Assembly (NCBI RefSeq): GCF_000765695.2
Contig: NZ_JRPB02000002.1
Location: forward strand, 1-64,000
Source of the DNA: Helicobacter sp. MIT 11-5569
Lineage (GTDB): Bacteria; Campylobacterota; Campylobacteria; Campylobacterales; Helicobacteraceae
Direction: 5' to 3'
DNA length: 64,000 nt
Below the pieces are notes generated by a model that was given only the letters and a program-made list of their open reading frames with translations, did not search any database and had not been told where the DNA came from. The translations under genes were made by a program, and so were the position numbers. Below are positions 43,029 to 52,143 of the stretch, one piece after another; the stretch's first letter is position 1, and each line of letters opens with the position of its first letter.

Positions 43029-43697
43029 CTACCATTCAAAGAGTTTCTGATACCAAGGCGATTCTACATCGTTGCGTAATACATCTTTTAGCCATTGAAC
43101 TTCTTGTGTCTTTTCCAAATAATATTCTGCTCCGCTACCTTTTTTCTTGCGTTCATATAATTGTGCAATTTCTTCATTTAAAGTGAGATTAGATAATTCT
43201 AAGCGTAAAAGCATGGAATCTACCATTGGGCGATAACGAGAGTAAGGGTATTGCTTAGTGAATTCTTTGGCATCTCTAATGGAATCTAAAAGTAATTGTT
43301 GGTCGCGGAATTGCTTAGAAAAGGCAAAATAATTTGCTTGTAATTTTAAAAACCTAATAAAGTCAATATTTTCTGGACTTCCAAAACGTTTTGTGAATTC
43401 ATCAAAGTAGAATCCTGCAAGCATATATTCTTCTTCTTGCATATGCGCACGCCCTAGAATTAACATTGCTTCGCTTAATAATGGAGAATTTAAATGCTCA
43501 CTTTGCAAGGATACAAAATAGCTATCTGCTTTTTCTAAATCTCCATTGCGGATTTCTTTTAGCATATTTTGATACCAATAATCTGCCGGTTTATTGACTT
43601 CATCAAGAGCGAGACCGCTATTAGTTTTTGATGAGCAAGCACCAAAAAGCAAGACTAAACAAAGACTAAGAAAAGAAAATTTCATCATTTTAAACAC
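43029..43697 (-). CDS. bamD: Outer membrane assembly lipoprotein BamD
   Basis: 222-residue lipoprotein of the BAM complex that inserts beta-barrel proteins in the outer membrane. The signal ends in a lipobox LLFGAC (Cys about 21) and is followed by TPR helices (YWYQNMLKEIRNGDLEKA, LLSEAMLILGRAHMQEEEY). The start is GTG at 43697, with GGAA seven bases upstream; ATG codons at 43688 and 43685 lie too far from it. It precedes lon and overlaps its upstream region. Confidence 0.92.
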   Translation of the reverse strand: MFKMMKFSFLSLCLVLLFGACSSKTNSGLALDEVNKPADYWYQNMLKEIRNGDLEKADSYFVSLQSEHLNSPLLSEAMLILGRAHMQEEEYMLAGFYFDEFTKRFGSPENIDFIRFLKLQANYFAFSKQFRDQQLLLDSIRDAKEFTKQYPYSRYRPMVDSMLLRLELSNLTLNEEIAQLYERKKKGSGAEYYLEKTQEVQWLKDVLRNDVESPWYQKLFEW

Positions 43698-43928
43698 TTT
43701 TAGATTCCTTTAGGTTGATTTTATTTTAATTTTAAAAGGTTTGGAGACAAAATTCAGCCAAACTTAATAGATGGGCGTAATTATAGCGGATTTGCAGGAA
43801 ATTTTTCTAAAATTTAGATAAATAAAATTGATTTTTTGTTTTAATTGCGATAAAATGCAGAATTTTGATACTAGAATGCTGTGTGTTAAAAATTAATCTT
43901 TTAAAGAAAGGCGTGTAAGGAATAGGGT

Positions 43929-44357
43929 ATGGAATTTGAAGTAAAATCGCCAATTTTGGGTTTTGAACAAATTAAAAAGATGAAACTAGAGAAGATTGCA
44001 AAAGATGATGAAACTTTTATGCAGCTCAAAAGTCTGCATGATGATGGGATTTCTTTTACTTTGATTAACCCTTATAGCGTGCGTTCTGACTATGAGTTTG
44101 AGATTCCAATGCCTATTAGAGAAGCATTAGGGTTGAAAGATTCCACAAATGTCGCTGCCCAAGATCATCAAGTCGTTACTTTAAATATTGTTTGTATTCA
44201 AGAGCCTATTCAAGATTCAACAATTAATTTCTTAGCACCTGTATTGTTTAACTTCGAGAATAAAACGCTTGCTCAAGTGGTGTTAGAAAACCAAAAATAT
44301 GAAAATTTTGGGCTAGCAGAGCCTATTTCTAAATTTTTTGATTTCTCCCAACAATAA
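43929..44357 (+). CDS. fliW: Flagellar assembly factor FliW
   Basis: 142-residue protein that binds CsrA and flagellin to couple flagellin synthesis to secretion. The family features are FEVKSPILGFEQIKKM at the start, FTLINPYSVRSDYEFEIP, and LNIVCIQEPIQDSTINFLAPVLFNFENK in the second half. It corresponds to H. pylori HP1377, next to bamD and lon. The 230-base divergent gap before it holds no clear sigma-28 box. Confidence 0.92.
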   Translation: MEFEVKSPILGFEQIKKMKLEKIAKDDETFMQLKSLHDDGISFTLINPYSVRSDYEFEIPMPIREALGLKDSTNVAAQDHQVVTLNIVCIQEPIQDSTINFLAPVLFNFENKTLAQVVLENQKYENFGLAEPISKFFDFSQQ

Positions 44358-44363
44358 TTTTCA

Positions 44364-45104
44364 ATGAAAACCTTAATCCTTGTCGGTTATGGAAAAATGG
44401 CAAAAGCCTTAGCAGAAGGCTTAAAAGATAGCTATGAAATTTTTGTTTGCGGTAGGGATTCTGCAAAAATTCAAGCTTTTTGTGATGCTTTAAACGTCTC
44501 TCCTCTTTATTTAAAAGATTCTACACTTGAGATTGCAGATAGAGAAATTTTGCTTTGTGTCAAACCTTATGCTTTAACATCTTTTGCTTTTAAAGGCAAA
44601 GCAAAATGCGTGTATTCGATTTTAAATGCTGTTACGCTTGAGCAGTTAAAAACTGCGATTTCTTCAGAATCTTATATTCGCGCAATGCCAAATGTGTGTG
44701 CAAGCGTGAAGCAATCTATTACAAGCCTTTGCGGGGATTTAGCAGCTAAAGAAGATGCCTTTAAAATTTTTAACTCTATTGGAAAAAACATTTGGCTAGA
44801 AGAAAAGAATTTTTCTATAGCCACAGCTCTTGGCGGGTGTGCTCCGGCGTTTTTGGCACTTGTTGCAGAATCGCTAATTGACAGTGGAGTAACATATGGT
44901 CTAAGCAGGGAAGATTCTACGCAAATTGTTCAAACACTTTTTGGTGGATTTTCTACTCTTTTAGAACAAAGCCACCCTGTGCTTTTAAAAGAAAGCGTAA
45001 TGAGTCCTGGAGGTTCTACAGCTCAAGGTATCGCAGCTTTAGAAAAACACGCTATTAAAAATGCTTTTTTAGAGGCAGTTTTAGCTTCTAAAAATTTCGC
45101 TTAA
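44364..45104 (+). CDS. proC: Pyrroline-5-carboxylate reductase
   Basis: 246-residue enzyme for the last step of proline synthesis using NAD(P)H. The dinucleotide loop VGYGKMAKALAEGL opens the protein, and the C-terminal substrate region has ATALGGCAPAFLALVAESL and KESVMSPGGSTAQGIAALE. It is slightly shorter than usual (about 265) but complete. It follows fliW after 6 bases, so it may be cotranscribed with fliW and miaA. Confidence 0.94.
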   Translation: MKTLILVGYGKMAKALAEGLKDSYEIFVCGRDSAKIQAFCDALNVSPLYLKDSTLEIADREILLCVKPYALTSFAFKGKAKCVYSILNAVTLEQLKTAISSESYIRAMPNVCASVKQSITSLCGDLAAKEDAFKIFNSIGKNIWLEEKNFSIATALGGCAPAFLALVAESLIDSGVTYGLSREDSTQIVQTLFGGFSTLLEQSHPVLLKESVMSPGGSTAQGIAALEKHAIKNAFLEAVLASKNFA

Positions 45105-45105
45105 C

Positions 45106-46005
45106 TTGCAAAATCTGCCAGTAATTGCAATTTTAGGAGGAAGTGGCTCGGGTAAAACTGCGCTTTCTTTGGAGATTGCAAGAGAGAAAAATTGCGTTAT
45201 TCTTTCTTTGGATTCCTTAAGTATTTATAAAGAGATTGATATTGCAAGTGCGAAACCTAGCCCAAAAGAGCGCGAAGGTGTTACGCATTTTGGGATTGAT
45301 GTGTTATCGCCCAAACAGACGCAAAATGTGCAAAATTTCATCACGCAATACCATAGTGCAAAAGAGTTTTGCAAACAATACAACAAACCCTTATTAATCG
45401 TTGGCGGGAGTAGTTTTTATCTAAAAACCCTGCTTAGTGGAATCTCTAGTTTGCCAAAAATAAAAGAATCCACAGCTTTAAAGATTCAAGATTTGGGAGA
45501 TTTAGAGGCTCAATACACTTTTTTGGCGCAGATTGATAGCACGTATGCAAGTTTGATAAAACCTAAAGATTCTTATCGGATTATGCGCGCTTTGGAGATT
45601 TATTTTAATGCAGATTGTATTCCTAGCGTGTATTTTGCAAACAATCCTCCTAAGCCTATTTTAGAGCATTGCGAAATTTTTGAGATTCTCTTAGATAGAG
45701 AGATTTTAAGAAAGAAGATTGCATTACGCACAAAGATGATGCTAGAGCAAGGATTAATTGATGAGGTTAATGGGCTAATCACGCGTTATGGAGAAGTGCA
45801 ACAATGGGCTAAAAGTATAGGAATCAAAGAGGTTTTAGCCTTTAGGCGGGGAGAAATAAATTTACAAGAATTAGAATCCTTAATTACAATACACACAGCA
45901 CAACTTGCTAAGCGTCAAAGAACTTTTAATAAAACGCAATTTTCTGCGCATTTTTGTGGGGAGAATTTAGAAGTGCAAGTTGCTATTAAGCGTGCATTAG
46001 CTTAA
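45106..46005 (+). CDS. miaA: tRNA dimethylallyltransferase
   Basis: 299-residue enzyme adding a dimethylallyl group to A37 of tRNAs that read U-starting codons. P-loop ILGGSGSGKTALSLE, the catalytic Asp in SLDSLSIYKEIDIASAKP, HFGIDVLSP, and VGGSSFYLKTLLSG are typical, as is QWAKSIGIKEV near the C-terminus. The start appears to be TTG at 45106, one base after the proC stop, with no good ribosome binding site, so it relies on coupling. Confidence 0.92.
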   Translation: MQNLPVIAILGGSGSGKTALSLEIAREKNCVILSLDSLSIYKEIDIASAKPSPKEREGVTHFGIDVLSPKQTQNVQNFITQYHSAKEFCKQYNKPLLIVGGSSFYLKTLLSGISSLPKIKESTALKIQDLGDLEAQYTFLAQIDSTYASLIKPKDSYRIMRALEIYFNADCIPSVYFANNPPKPILEHCEIFEILLDREILRKKIALRTKMMLEQGLIDEVNGLITRYGEVQQWAKSIGIKEVLAFRRGEINLQELESLITIHTAQLAKRQRTFNKTQFSAHFCGENLEVQVAIKRALA

Positions 46006-46060
46006 TTTTGGAAAAAGTTTGTTAGAATTTTGAAATTTTTTGGATTTTTAAGGATAGTAT

Positions 46061-47314
46061 ATGACAAGAAAATTATTATGGGTTAGTCCTTTTAGTTTGC
46101 ATGATACAAGCTCTGGAGCAGCAGTGCAATGTAAGGCAATGCTAGAGCAACTTGCGAAAAAGGGCATAGAAATTAAAGTGCTTGGGAGTTTTATTTTTGA
46201 TTCTCCTAGAGGGGCGACTTATTTTCCAAAGTTAGAAGAAGAACTTAAAAATCGCGACAACAAACCCGTAGTTGTTAAAGATGAAGAAAGCGGGATTGAA
46301 TACCATTATACTATTTGTAAAAGTCGTGCAATGGAGGATTTTACTTATTCAGAATCTTGGAGATTTTTTCAATATTTTAGTATGCTTTGTAATTGGTTTC
46401 GCCCAGATGTTGCAATGGGTTATGGAACAGGAACAAGTGGGATTGCAATCCATGCAGAGGCTAAAAGACGTGGGATTCCATTTGTTTATCCGATTTATAA
46501 TGCTAACCACCCTTATTATACTTTTGATGATTGCGACTTGCTTATCACTGATGCAAGAGCTACTGCAGATTTGTATGCAGCGAGAGATAGACTTAATGTG
46601 CAAGCTACTGGAATCTTTATTAATAGGGATTTAGTTCTTTCTAAAGAAAGAGACCCTAAATATGTAACAATGGTAAATCCTTGCGCTCCAAAAGGTGTTA
46701 GTATTTTTGCAAAACTTGCAGAGATAGCACAAAAAGAATTGCCTGATGTAAAATTTTTAGCCGTAGATGGGCGCGGAAGTTTTGCAGAAGCACTTGGTGC
46801 ATTGCATTTGCCAGATAGCAATAAAACTCCTTATACTCCAAAAATGTTTAGCAATGTCGATATTGCGCAACATACAAATAATATGAAAGAAGTTTATAAG
46901 GTTACAAAAGTGTTGCTTGCACCTTCTTTAGCTTATGAATCTTGGGGGAGAGTAGCAAGTGAGGCGGTGTTAAATAAGATTCCAGCAATTGTGAGTGCAA
47001 ATAATGGAGGGGGCTTGCAAGAAGCTATGGCAGGAATGGGGTTTGCGGTTAATATTCCAGAAGAATGTCGAAAAGACCATTTAAGAATCCCGACAGATAA
47101 AGAGATTAAAGAATGGTTAGATGCACTCAAAAAAGCTTTGAAAAAAGATTTTTCAAAAGAGTTTAAAAAGGCGCAAGTCGCCTTAGATATGGAGACTAGC
47201 ACGCAGCGTTTATTAGAGATTTTAGAACCACTTTTTGCTAAGAAAGCTGGATTTAATCCACATATTATCCATAATGGAATCTTGCGTATGGAGCATGATG
47301 GAAATTTCCGCTAA
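46061..47314 (+). CDS. GT4-type glycosyltransferase
   Basis: 417-residue GT-B glycosyltransferase. The N-terminal half starts SPFSLHDTSSGAAVQCKAMLEQL. The C-terminal nucleotide-sugar domain has LLAPSLAYESWGRVASEAVLNKIPAIVS, with the Glu-x7-Glu pattern of family 4 (GT4) enzymes. Donor and acceptor are unknown; a surface glycan role is likely. The last 17 bases overlap the yqgF start. Confidence 0.82.
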   Translation: MTRKLLWVSPFSLHDTSSGAAVQCKAMLEQLAKKGIEIKVLGSFIFDSPRGATYFPKLEEELKNRDNKPVVVKDEESGIEYHYTICKSRAMEDFTYSESWRFFQYFSMLCNWFRPDVAMGYGTGTSGIAIHAEAKRRGIPFVYPIYNANHPYYTFDDCDLLITDARATADLYAARDRLNVQATGIFINRDLVLSKERDPKYVTMVNPCAPKGVSIFAKLAEIAQKELPDVKFLAVDGRGSFAEALGALHLPDSNKTPYTPKMFSNVDIAQHTNNMKEVYKVTKVLLAPSLAYESWGRVASEAVLNKIPAIVSANNGGGLQEAMAGMGFAVNIPEECRKDHLRIPTDKEIKEWLDALKKALKKDFSKEFKKAQVALDMETSTQRLLEILEPLFAKKAGFNPHIIHNGILRMEHDGNFR

Positions 47315-47780
47315 AGAGAAAGCACAAATTATCTTAGCGATTGATGTTGGATTAAAACGTATCGGAGTGGCAAAGTGTATCAATGGGATTCCACTTTGTT
47401 TAGAGCCAATTTTGCGTAAAAATCGCAATCAAGCAGCAAATGCCGTGCGCACTCTGATTAAAGAATCGCAAGCTAGCGTGCTTGTGGTGGGATTTCCTAA
47501 AAAAGATTCCACTTTAAGAGATTGTATTTTAGAAGAATCTAAATGCGAAGATGAAGACCCAATTTTAGCAATGCAAAGGCGTATTAAGCATTTTGTTGGA
47601 TTGTTGGAGTTGGAATCTCATATAAAAATTGTGTTTTTTGATGAAGCTTTTAGCTCTAAAGAAGCATTAGAGAGATTAGAAGATAAAAAAATGCGAAAGA
47701 AAGCACATAGCAAAGATGGTAGTTTGGATTCTCTTGCGGCACTTGTGATTTTAGAGCGATATTTAATGTGCCAAAAATAG
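47298..47780 (+). CDS. yqgF: YqgF/RuvX-type pre-16S rRNA nuclease
   Basis: 160-residue RNase H-fold protein that matures the 5' end of 16S rRNA. The catalytic Asp lies in LAIDVGLKRIGVA near the N-terminus, then VVGFPKKDS, and the C-terminal SKDGSLDSLAALVILERYL with conserved Asp. The second of two ATG codons (47298) is chosen because GGAG at 47290-47293 is too near the first. It overlaps the convergent CheX-domain gene by 18 bases. Confidence 0.85.
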   Translation: MEISAKEKAQIILAIDVGLKRIGVAKCINGIPLCLEPILRKNRNQAANAVRTLIKESQASVLVVGFPKKDSTLRDCILEESKCEDEDPILAMQRRIKHFVGLLELESHIKIVFFDEAFSSKEALERLEDKKMRKKAHSKDGSLDSLAALVILERYLMCQK

Positions 47781-49157
47781 AACTAAAGGTTTATCATTAA
47801 GTAGTAGATTGACTTGCACGCCTTGCTTGCCGCTTAGTGAGACAGCAATTTCTTCTTCACTCTTATAAGCCTTTGGCAAAGAGATTCCAATAGAGACATT
47901 ATGTTCTGATAGCACGGCTTTTGAGCGTCCCGCGATGATGTTTGTAAATTCGCTAATAACGTCTAATAATTCGTCATCATTTTGGGATTCTTCCCCTAAA
48001 AGCATCATAGAGGCTTCTTTAACGATAGATTTGCTAAAGCATAGCGCAACTAAGCCGTTTAAATCCCCTTCAAATTTAATCATTGCTCCCATAATATCTG
48101 CTTGGGAAGTTTTGTTATATTGTGTTACTTTATAATCTGTGCGTTTTGCGCTTCCTCCTGTGAGTGAAGACAATGTTTCAATAGCTGCATTGATAAATAC
48201 CGGAAGTTGTGCTACAAGATGCTTTGTTAGTCCTTTGCGTTTTTGTTCTGTTGCTTGATAACTTTTAGCTAATTCTTGAATTTTTGGATTTTTTTTGCAT
48301 TCTTCAACGCTATTGAAAAATAAAATATTGCTACGCACGCAAAGATTTTGTTTATCAGGGTCTAAATTTATTTTTAATCCACAAATAGCAATACAGGCTT
48401 CAAAGCGCATATTATTAAGTGCCAAAGACATAATAAAATCAAGCACACTTAGATTAAACTCTTTTGCATCACTTGCATCAAAAATAAAAACTTTATAACC
48501 TTCTCTAAGTCTGGAATTATGCGCTTGTGTATTAAAGAAAAGAGAAATATTTTTATCGACTTTTTTATATAAGGTGTAGGTTACGATTCCATTTGCAATA
48601 ACAACTGGGATAAAATTGTTTGTAATATCAAAATAAATATCATAAAGATAAATGGCTTTGTCTAAAAATTGGCGACGTTTGGTGATGAATTCATCACTTG
48701 TATGCACACAAATGACTTGATAGCCTTTTGAGCTTAGTTCTTGAGATACAAGTGTTTGCACCATATTATCGTTATCGTAATAGATAATAGTTTGGTTTAA
48801 AGGAGGACTTTTAAGTCCTAATAAAAGATTTGCCATATTTTCTGTGCGAAACAGCGGCAAGCTCTTATTAGGAAATAAAGCCTTTAGTTTTGGAAATTGT
48901 GCATCATTATAATCTACAAAAGCTACTGTAACGCTAACTTTATTTTGCATTGCAAGAAGTGCTTTTGCGATGAGGATTGTTGCTCCTTCATCAAATTCAT
49001 GCACATTTTCAAAAGAAAAATAGACTGCCTTTAATGCAAGAGAACGGATTGTCGCGCTATTTGAGATTAGCACTTGGCAAATCTCTTTAGCGGCTTTCAT
49101 ATCTAAATGCACATCTGGTGCATAAATGGCAATATCATGCTTAATAATTGGTCGCAT
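47763..49157 (-). CDS. Chemotaxis-type protein with C-terminal CheX domain
   Basis: 464 residues without signal peptide. The last about 150 residues match the CheX/CheC CheY-phosphatase fold: FEGDLNGLVALCFSKSIVKEASMMLLG, then DELLDVISEFTNIIAGRSKAVL with the Glu/Asn pair that forms the active centre. The N-terminal part is a STAS-like or receiver-like alpha/beta region (for example TIIYYDNDNMVQTLV). It resembles an H. pylori protein of the HP0248 type. Together with the cheZ gene in this window the cell would have two kinds of CheY-P phosphatase; that function is inferred here. Confidence 0.72.
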   Translation of the reverse strand: MRPIIKHDIAIYAPDVHLDMKAAKEICQVLISNSATIRSLALKAVYFSFENVHEFDEGATILIAKALLAMQNKVSVTVAFVDYNDAQFPKLKALFPNKSLPLFRTENMANLLLGLKSPPLNQTIIYYDNDNMVQTLVSQELSSKGYQVICVHTSDEFITKRRQFLDKAIYLYDIYFDITNNFIPVVIANGIVTYTLYKKVDKNISLFFNTQAHNSRLREGYKVFIFDASDAKEFNLSVLDFIMSLALNNMRFEACIAICGLKINLDPDKQNLCVRSNILFFNSVEECKKNPKIQELAKSYQATEQKRKGLTKHLVAQLPVFINAAIETLSSLTGGSAKRTDYKVTQYNKTSQADIMGAMIKFEGDLNGLVALCFSKSIVKEASMMLLGEESQNDDELLDVISEFTNIIAGRSKAVLSEHNVSIGISLPKAYKSEEEIAVSLSGKQGVQVNLLLNDKPLVLFLAH

Positions 49158-49169
49158 AATCCTACTTAA

Positions 49170-50096
49170 TTATTTGGTGTTGTTGTAGATTTCTGCTTCT
49201 ACTCTTCTATTTGCTTGTCTGCCTTCTGCTGTTGCATTATCTGCAATAGGTCTAGACTCTCCATAGCCTTTAGCTTCTAAACGTTCTGCTTGCACACCTT
49301 CTTTGATAATTGCGTTTTTAACTGCTTTTGCGCGATTCTCTGATAATCTTTGGTTATACTCATCATTTCCTATAGAATCCGTATGACCGCTAATTACAGC
49401 AGTTTGATTTGGGTTTTCTTTTAGAGATTGTGCAAAATCTCTGATTTCTGCATTATATTTTGGCGCAACAACAGAAGAATCAAATGGGAATTGCACAGAA
49501 AATGTGTGAATATGTGAGAGTGCTGGCTGCCCTGTTAGTTCTTCTCCTGCTTTTACGGTAGCATTATTTGTAATAGTGTTATTAGAGTAAGTGCCAAAAG
49601 GAATACTAAAGCCTATCATTCCCACAATATCACTACGTCCATCAAAGCTAAGAATATGTTTGATTTCTGTTTTAAGGTGCAAGAATTCAGTCATAGCATA
49701 GCGCAAACCTACGCCGTATTGCCCAAAGAAATCACTATCTACGCTTTGGAGTTCATTTGTAATATGCTCATAACCAAAACCACCTAAAATATAAGGTGAG
49801 ATTTTGTTTTCTGTGTAGAACTCTCTAACAAGGTCAATATAGTAGCGATTAATATCAGTAGAAGTATTAGGAATACTATAATCTACGCCATCTATGCGGT
49901 CATAACCAATTTCTAAAAGAACGTTCGGTAAAACGCGAGTAGCAAATTTTAAACCATAGCTTAAATCAATATCATTAGCATATCTATCATTGCTAATATG
50001 CCAACTCCCACCAATTTGCGGAGTGATTTCAAAGAGATTATCCGCTGCAAATACGGAGGTGCTAAGTGCTAAAGAAAGTGCGAGTGCTTTTTTCAT
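49170..50096 (-). CDS. OmpA-family outer membrane protein
   Basis: 308 residues with a signal peptide (KKALALSLALSTSVFA), an N-terminal eight-strand-like barrel domain (about 20-175, with YGLKFATRVLPNVLLEIGYDR and YILGGFGYEH) and a C-terminal OmpA peptidoglycan-binding domain (VISGHTDSIGNDEYNQRLSENRA, GYGESRPIADN, NRRVE). The plan is that of OprF/CadF-type porin-adhesins. Binding to host fibronectin is possible but not shown by the sequence. A 139-base divergent gap lies before nadE. Confidence 0.87.
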   Translation of the reverse strand: MKKALALSLALSTSVFAADNLFEITPQIGGSWHISNDRYANDIDLSYGLKFATRVLPNVLLEIGYDRIDGVDYSIPNTSTDINRYYIDLVREFYTENKISPYILGGFGYEHITNELQSVDSDFFGQYGVGLRYAMTEFLHLKTEIKHILSFDGRSDIVGMIGFSIPFGTYSNNTITNNATVKAGEELTGQPALSHIHTFSVQFPFDSSVVAPKYNAEIRDFAQSLKENPNQTAVISGHTDSIGNDEYNQRLSENRAKAVKNAIIKEGVQAERLEAKGYGESRPIADNATAEGRQANRRVEAEIYNNTK

Positions 50097-50235
50097 GATC
50101 CAATCCTTTTTTTGAAATGGTGTATATTTTATCTAATAAATAATTTAGATAAAATTAGACGATATAAAAATTTTAAAATCCTGTTTAAAAAACTATATAA
50201 AAGCGTATTTACGCCTTTTAGGAAAGGGAGTTTTG

Positions 50236-50994
50236 ATGAGAGATTTTGAAACAATTGCGCAAAAACTTGTAAAATTTATCCAACAAGAAGTCAAGAATCG
50301 TGGATTTAATGCTGTTGTATTTGGGCTAAGTGGAGGGATTGATTCTGCCGTAGTTGCTAGACTTTGTCAGCTTGCTTTTGAGCAATCCCATAAAGCATTA
50401 ATGCTACCTTCTAAACAATCAAGCAAAGAAAGCTTAGCAGATGCTTTGGAGTTATGTGAAAAGTTTGGAATCTCTTATGAGATTTTGAGTATTGCAGAGC
50501 CACAAAATGCTTTTGAAAATCTTTTGCCACATTTAAGAGAAAATCCTTTACGATTAGGGAATTTAAGTGCGCGATTGCGTATGATTTGTTTGTATGATTA
50601 TGCGTTTGCAAATCATGCACTTGTGGTTGGGACGAGTAATAAAAGTGAGATTTTGCTAGGATATGGGACAATTTATGGGGATTTAGCTTGTGCGATTAAC
50701 CCGATAGGCAATCTTTATAAAACAGAAATTTACAGCCTTGCTAAAGTGTTGGGGATTCCACAAAGCATTCTACAAAAAGCCCCAAGCGCAGACTTATATG
50801 CAGGGCAGAGTGATGAGGCAGAGCTCGGGTTTTCTTATGCAATCTTAGATAGAATTATGTTACTATTGCAGGAAGGAAAGGACGATATGGCAATTTTAAA
50901 TACAGGTTTGCCAAAAGATGCATTACAATTAGTCCAAGAAAGAATGCAACGTTTTGCTTTTAAGCAAAAAATGCCAGAAATTGCGCAAATTTAA
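50236..50994 (+). CDS. nadE: NAD+ synthetase, ammonia-dependent
   Basis: 252-residue enzyme converting deamido-NAD to NAD with ATP and ammonia. The PP-loop motif FGLSGGIDSAVVARL (about 35) and GTSNKSEILLGYGTIYGD are diagnostic, and APSADLYAGQSDEAELGFSY completes the pattern. No glutaminase domain is present. ATG 50236 behind GGGAG is preferred to TTG 50233. It heads the run nadE, DegT-like, lpxK; in H. pylori nadE and lpxK are adjacent. Confidence 0.95.
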   Translation: MRDFETIAQKLVKFIQQEVKNRGFNAVVFGLSGGIDSAVVARLCQLAFEQSHKALMLPSKQSSKESLADALELCEKFGISYEILSIAEPQNAFENLLPHLRENPLRLGNLSARLRMICLYDYAFANHALVVGTSNKSEILLGYGTIYGDLACAINPIGNLYKTEIYSLAKVLGIPQSILQKAPSADLYAGQSDEAELGFSYAILDRIMLLLQEGKDDMAILNTGLPKDALQLVQERMQRFAFKQKMPEIAQI

Positions 50995-51004
50995 AGGAAG
51001 TGGT

Positions 51005-52135
51005 ATGCGAAAAATTCCCTATTTTATCCCCGATATTACAAAAGCAGAGAAAGACGCAATTGCTTCTGTCTTAGAGAATCCAAGTTATGATATTGTTAGT
51101 GAGCTTGAAGAGGAGTTTAGAAATTTTATTGGAATTGAATATGCCATAGCAACACTAAGTGGGACAACAGCGTTTCATTTATGCTTGTTTGCTATGGATA
51201 TTAAAAGGGGTGATAAGATTATCTGTTCTGTGAATTGCCACCCTATGTTTCCAGAGATTATTCGGCATTTTGATGCAGAACCAATTTTTGTAGATATTGA
51301 TAGTGATACTTTTTTTATGTCTTTTGAAAAATGCAAAGAAACTATCGCAAAAGTGGGTGTAAAGAAGTTGCGCGCAATTATTGTAAGCCACACAGCTGGG
51401 CAAGCAATGGATATTGAACCATTTTTTGAGCTTGCGCAATCGCATAATATTAAGATTATTGAAGATGCAACAATGGCTTTGGGGCTTACATATAAGGGTG
51501 TAAAGATTGGAGCAAAAAAGAGTTTTGCGAGCATTTTTAGTATTGTGCTTGATGCGTTTAATCCTGTGGCGCAAACTGGGGTTTTAACCACGCATGATAA
51601 AGAGCTTGCAGAAGCAGCGATATTGCTACGCTATCATGGAATCATTAGTGAAAAAACAACTTCTACACGCCCGCAATATTTATATGATGTCGTGGGTATT
51701 GGAAATAAATATAATGTGAGTTATCTTGATGTTGCGCTTTGTTTAAGCCAACTTAGGCGCATTGATTATATTATTAAACGCCGTCAAGAGATTGCAAAAT
51801 ATTATTATCAAAATTTAGAGAATGCACCGCATATTTCTTTGCCTGTGGTTAAAAGCGAGCATACTTTCTTGCACTTTATTATTAAAGTGGATAAGAATCG
51901 CGACCATTTTGCAAGAGAGCTTAAAGAATGTGGAATCGAGACTGCATTGCATTTTGTGCCTTCGCATTTATTAACATATTATAAAAGTAAATACAAATAC
52001 AAAATTAGCGATTTTCCTGTTGCGCTTAGAAATTATCAACAAATTTTAAGTTTGCCAATTTATAGTGCAATGCAACAAGAAGATTTGGATTATGTCTGTA
52101 AGCAAGTGTTACACTTTGCGCGTGTGCGCGTATAG
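51005..52135 (+). CDS. DegT/DnrJ/EryC1-family protein lacking the PLP lysine
   Basis: 376 residues of the sugar aminotransferase fold (PseC/ArnB type). Family features are clear: TLSGTTAFHLCLFAM (about 50), the cofactor Asp in KIIEDATMALGLTYKG (Asp154), NKYNVSYLDVALCLSQL and the C-terminal HFVPSHLLTYYKSKYKY. In the segment that normally reads SFxxxK, here FSIVLDAFNPVAQTG, the internal-aldimine Lys is replaced by Ala184. Ordinary transamination should be impossible. A PMP-dependent dehydratase-like or non-catalytic role is conceivable. The start at 51005 has AAAGGAAG. It lies between nadE and lpxK. Confidence 0.85.
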   Translation: MRKIPYFIPDITKAEKDAIASVLENPSYDIVSELEEEFRNFIGIEYAIATLSGTTAFHLCLFAMDIKRGDKIICSVNCHPMFPEIIRHFDAEPIFVDIDSDTFFMSFEKCKETIAKVGVKKLRAIIVSHTAGQAMDIEPFFELAQSHNIKIIEDATMALGLTYKGVKIGAKKSFASIFSIVLDAFNPVAQTGVLTTHDKELAEAAILLRYHGIISEKTTSTRPQYLYDVVGIGNKYNVSYLDVALCLSQLRRIDYIIKRRQEIAKYYYQNLENAPHISLPVVKSEHTFLHFIIKVDKNRDHFARELKECGIETALHFVPSHLLTYYKSKYKYKISDFPVALRNYQQILSLPIYSAMQQEDLDYVCKQVLHFARVRV

Positions 52136-52143
52136 GGAGAGAA

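Noticed and set aside
43800-43928. Sigma-28 promoter before fliW (GCGATAA at 43847)
   Set aside because: A TAAA box is 20 bases away instead of about 15, so the spacing does not fit.
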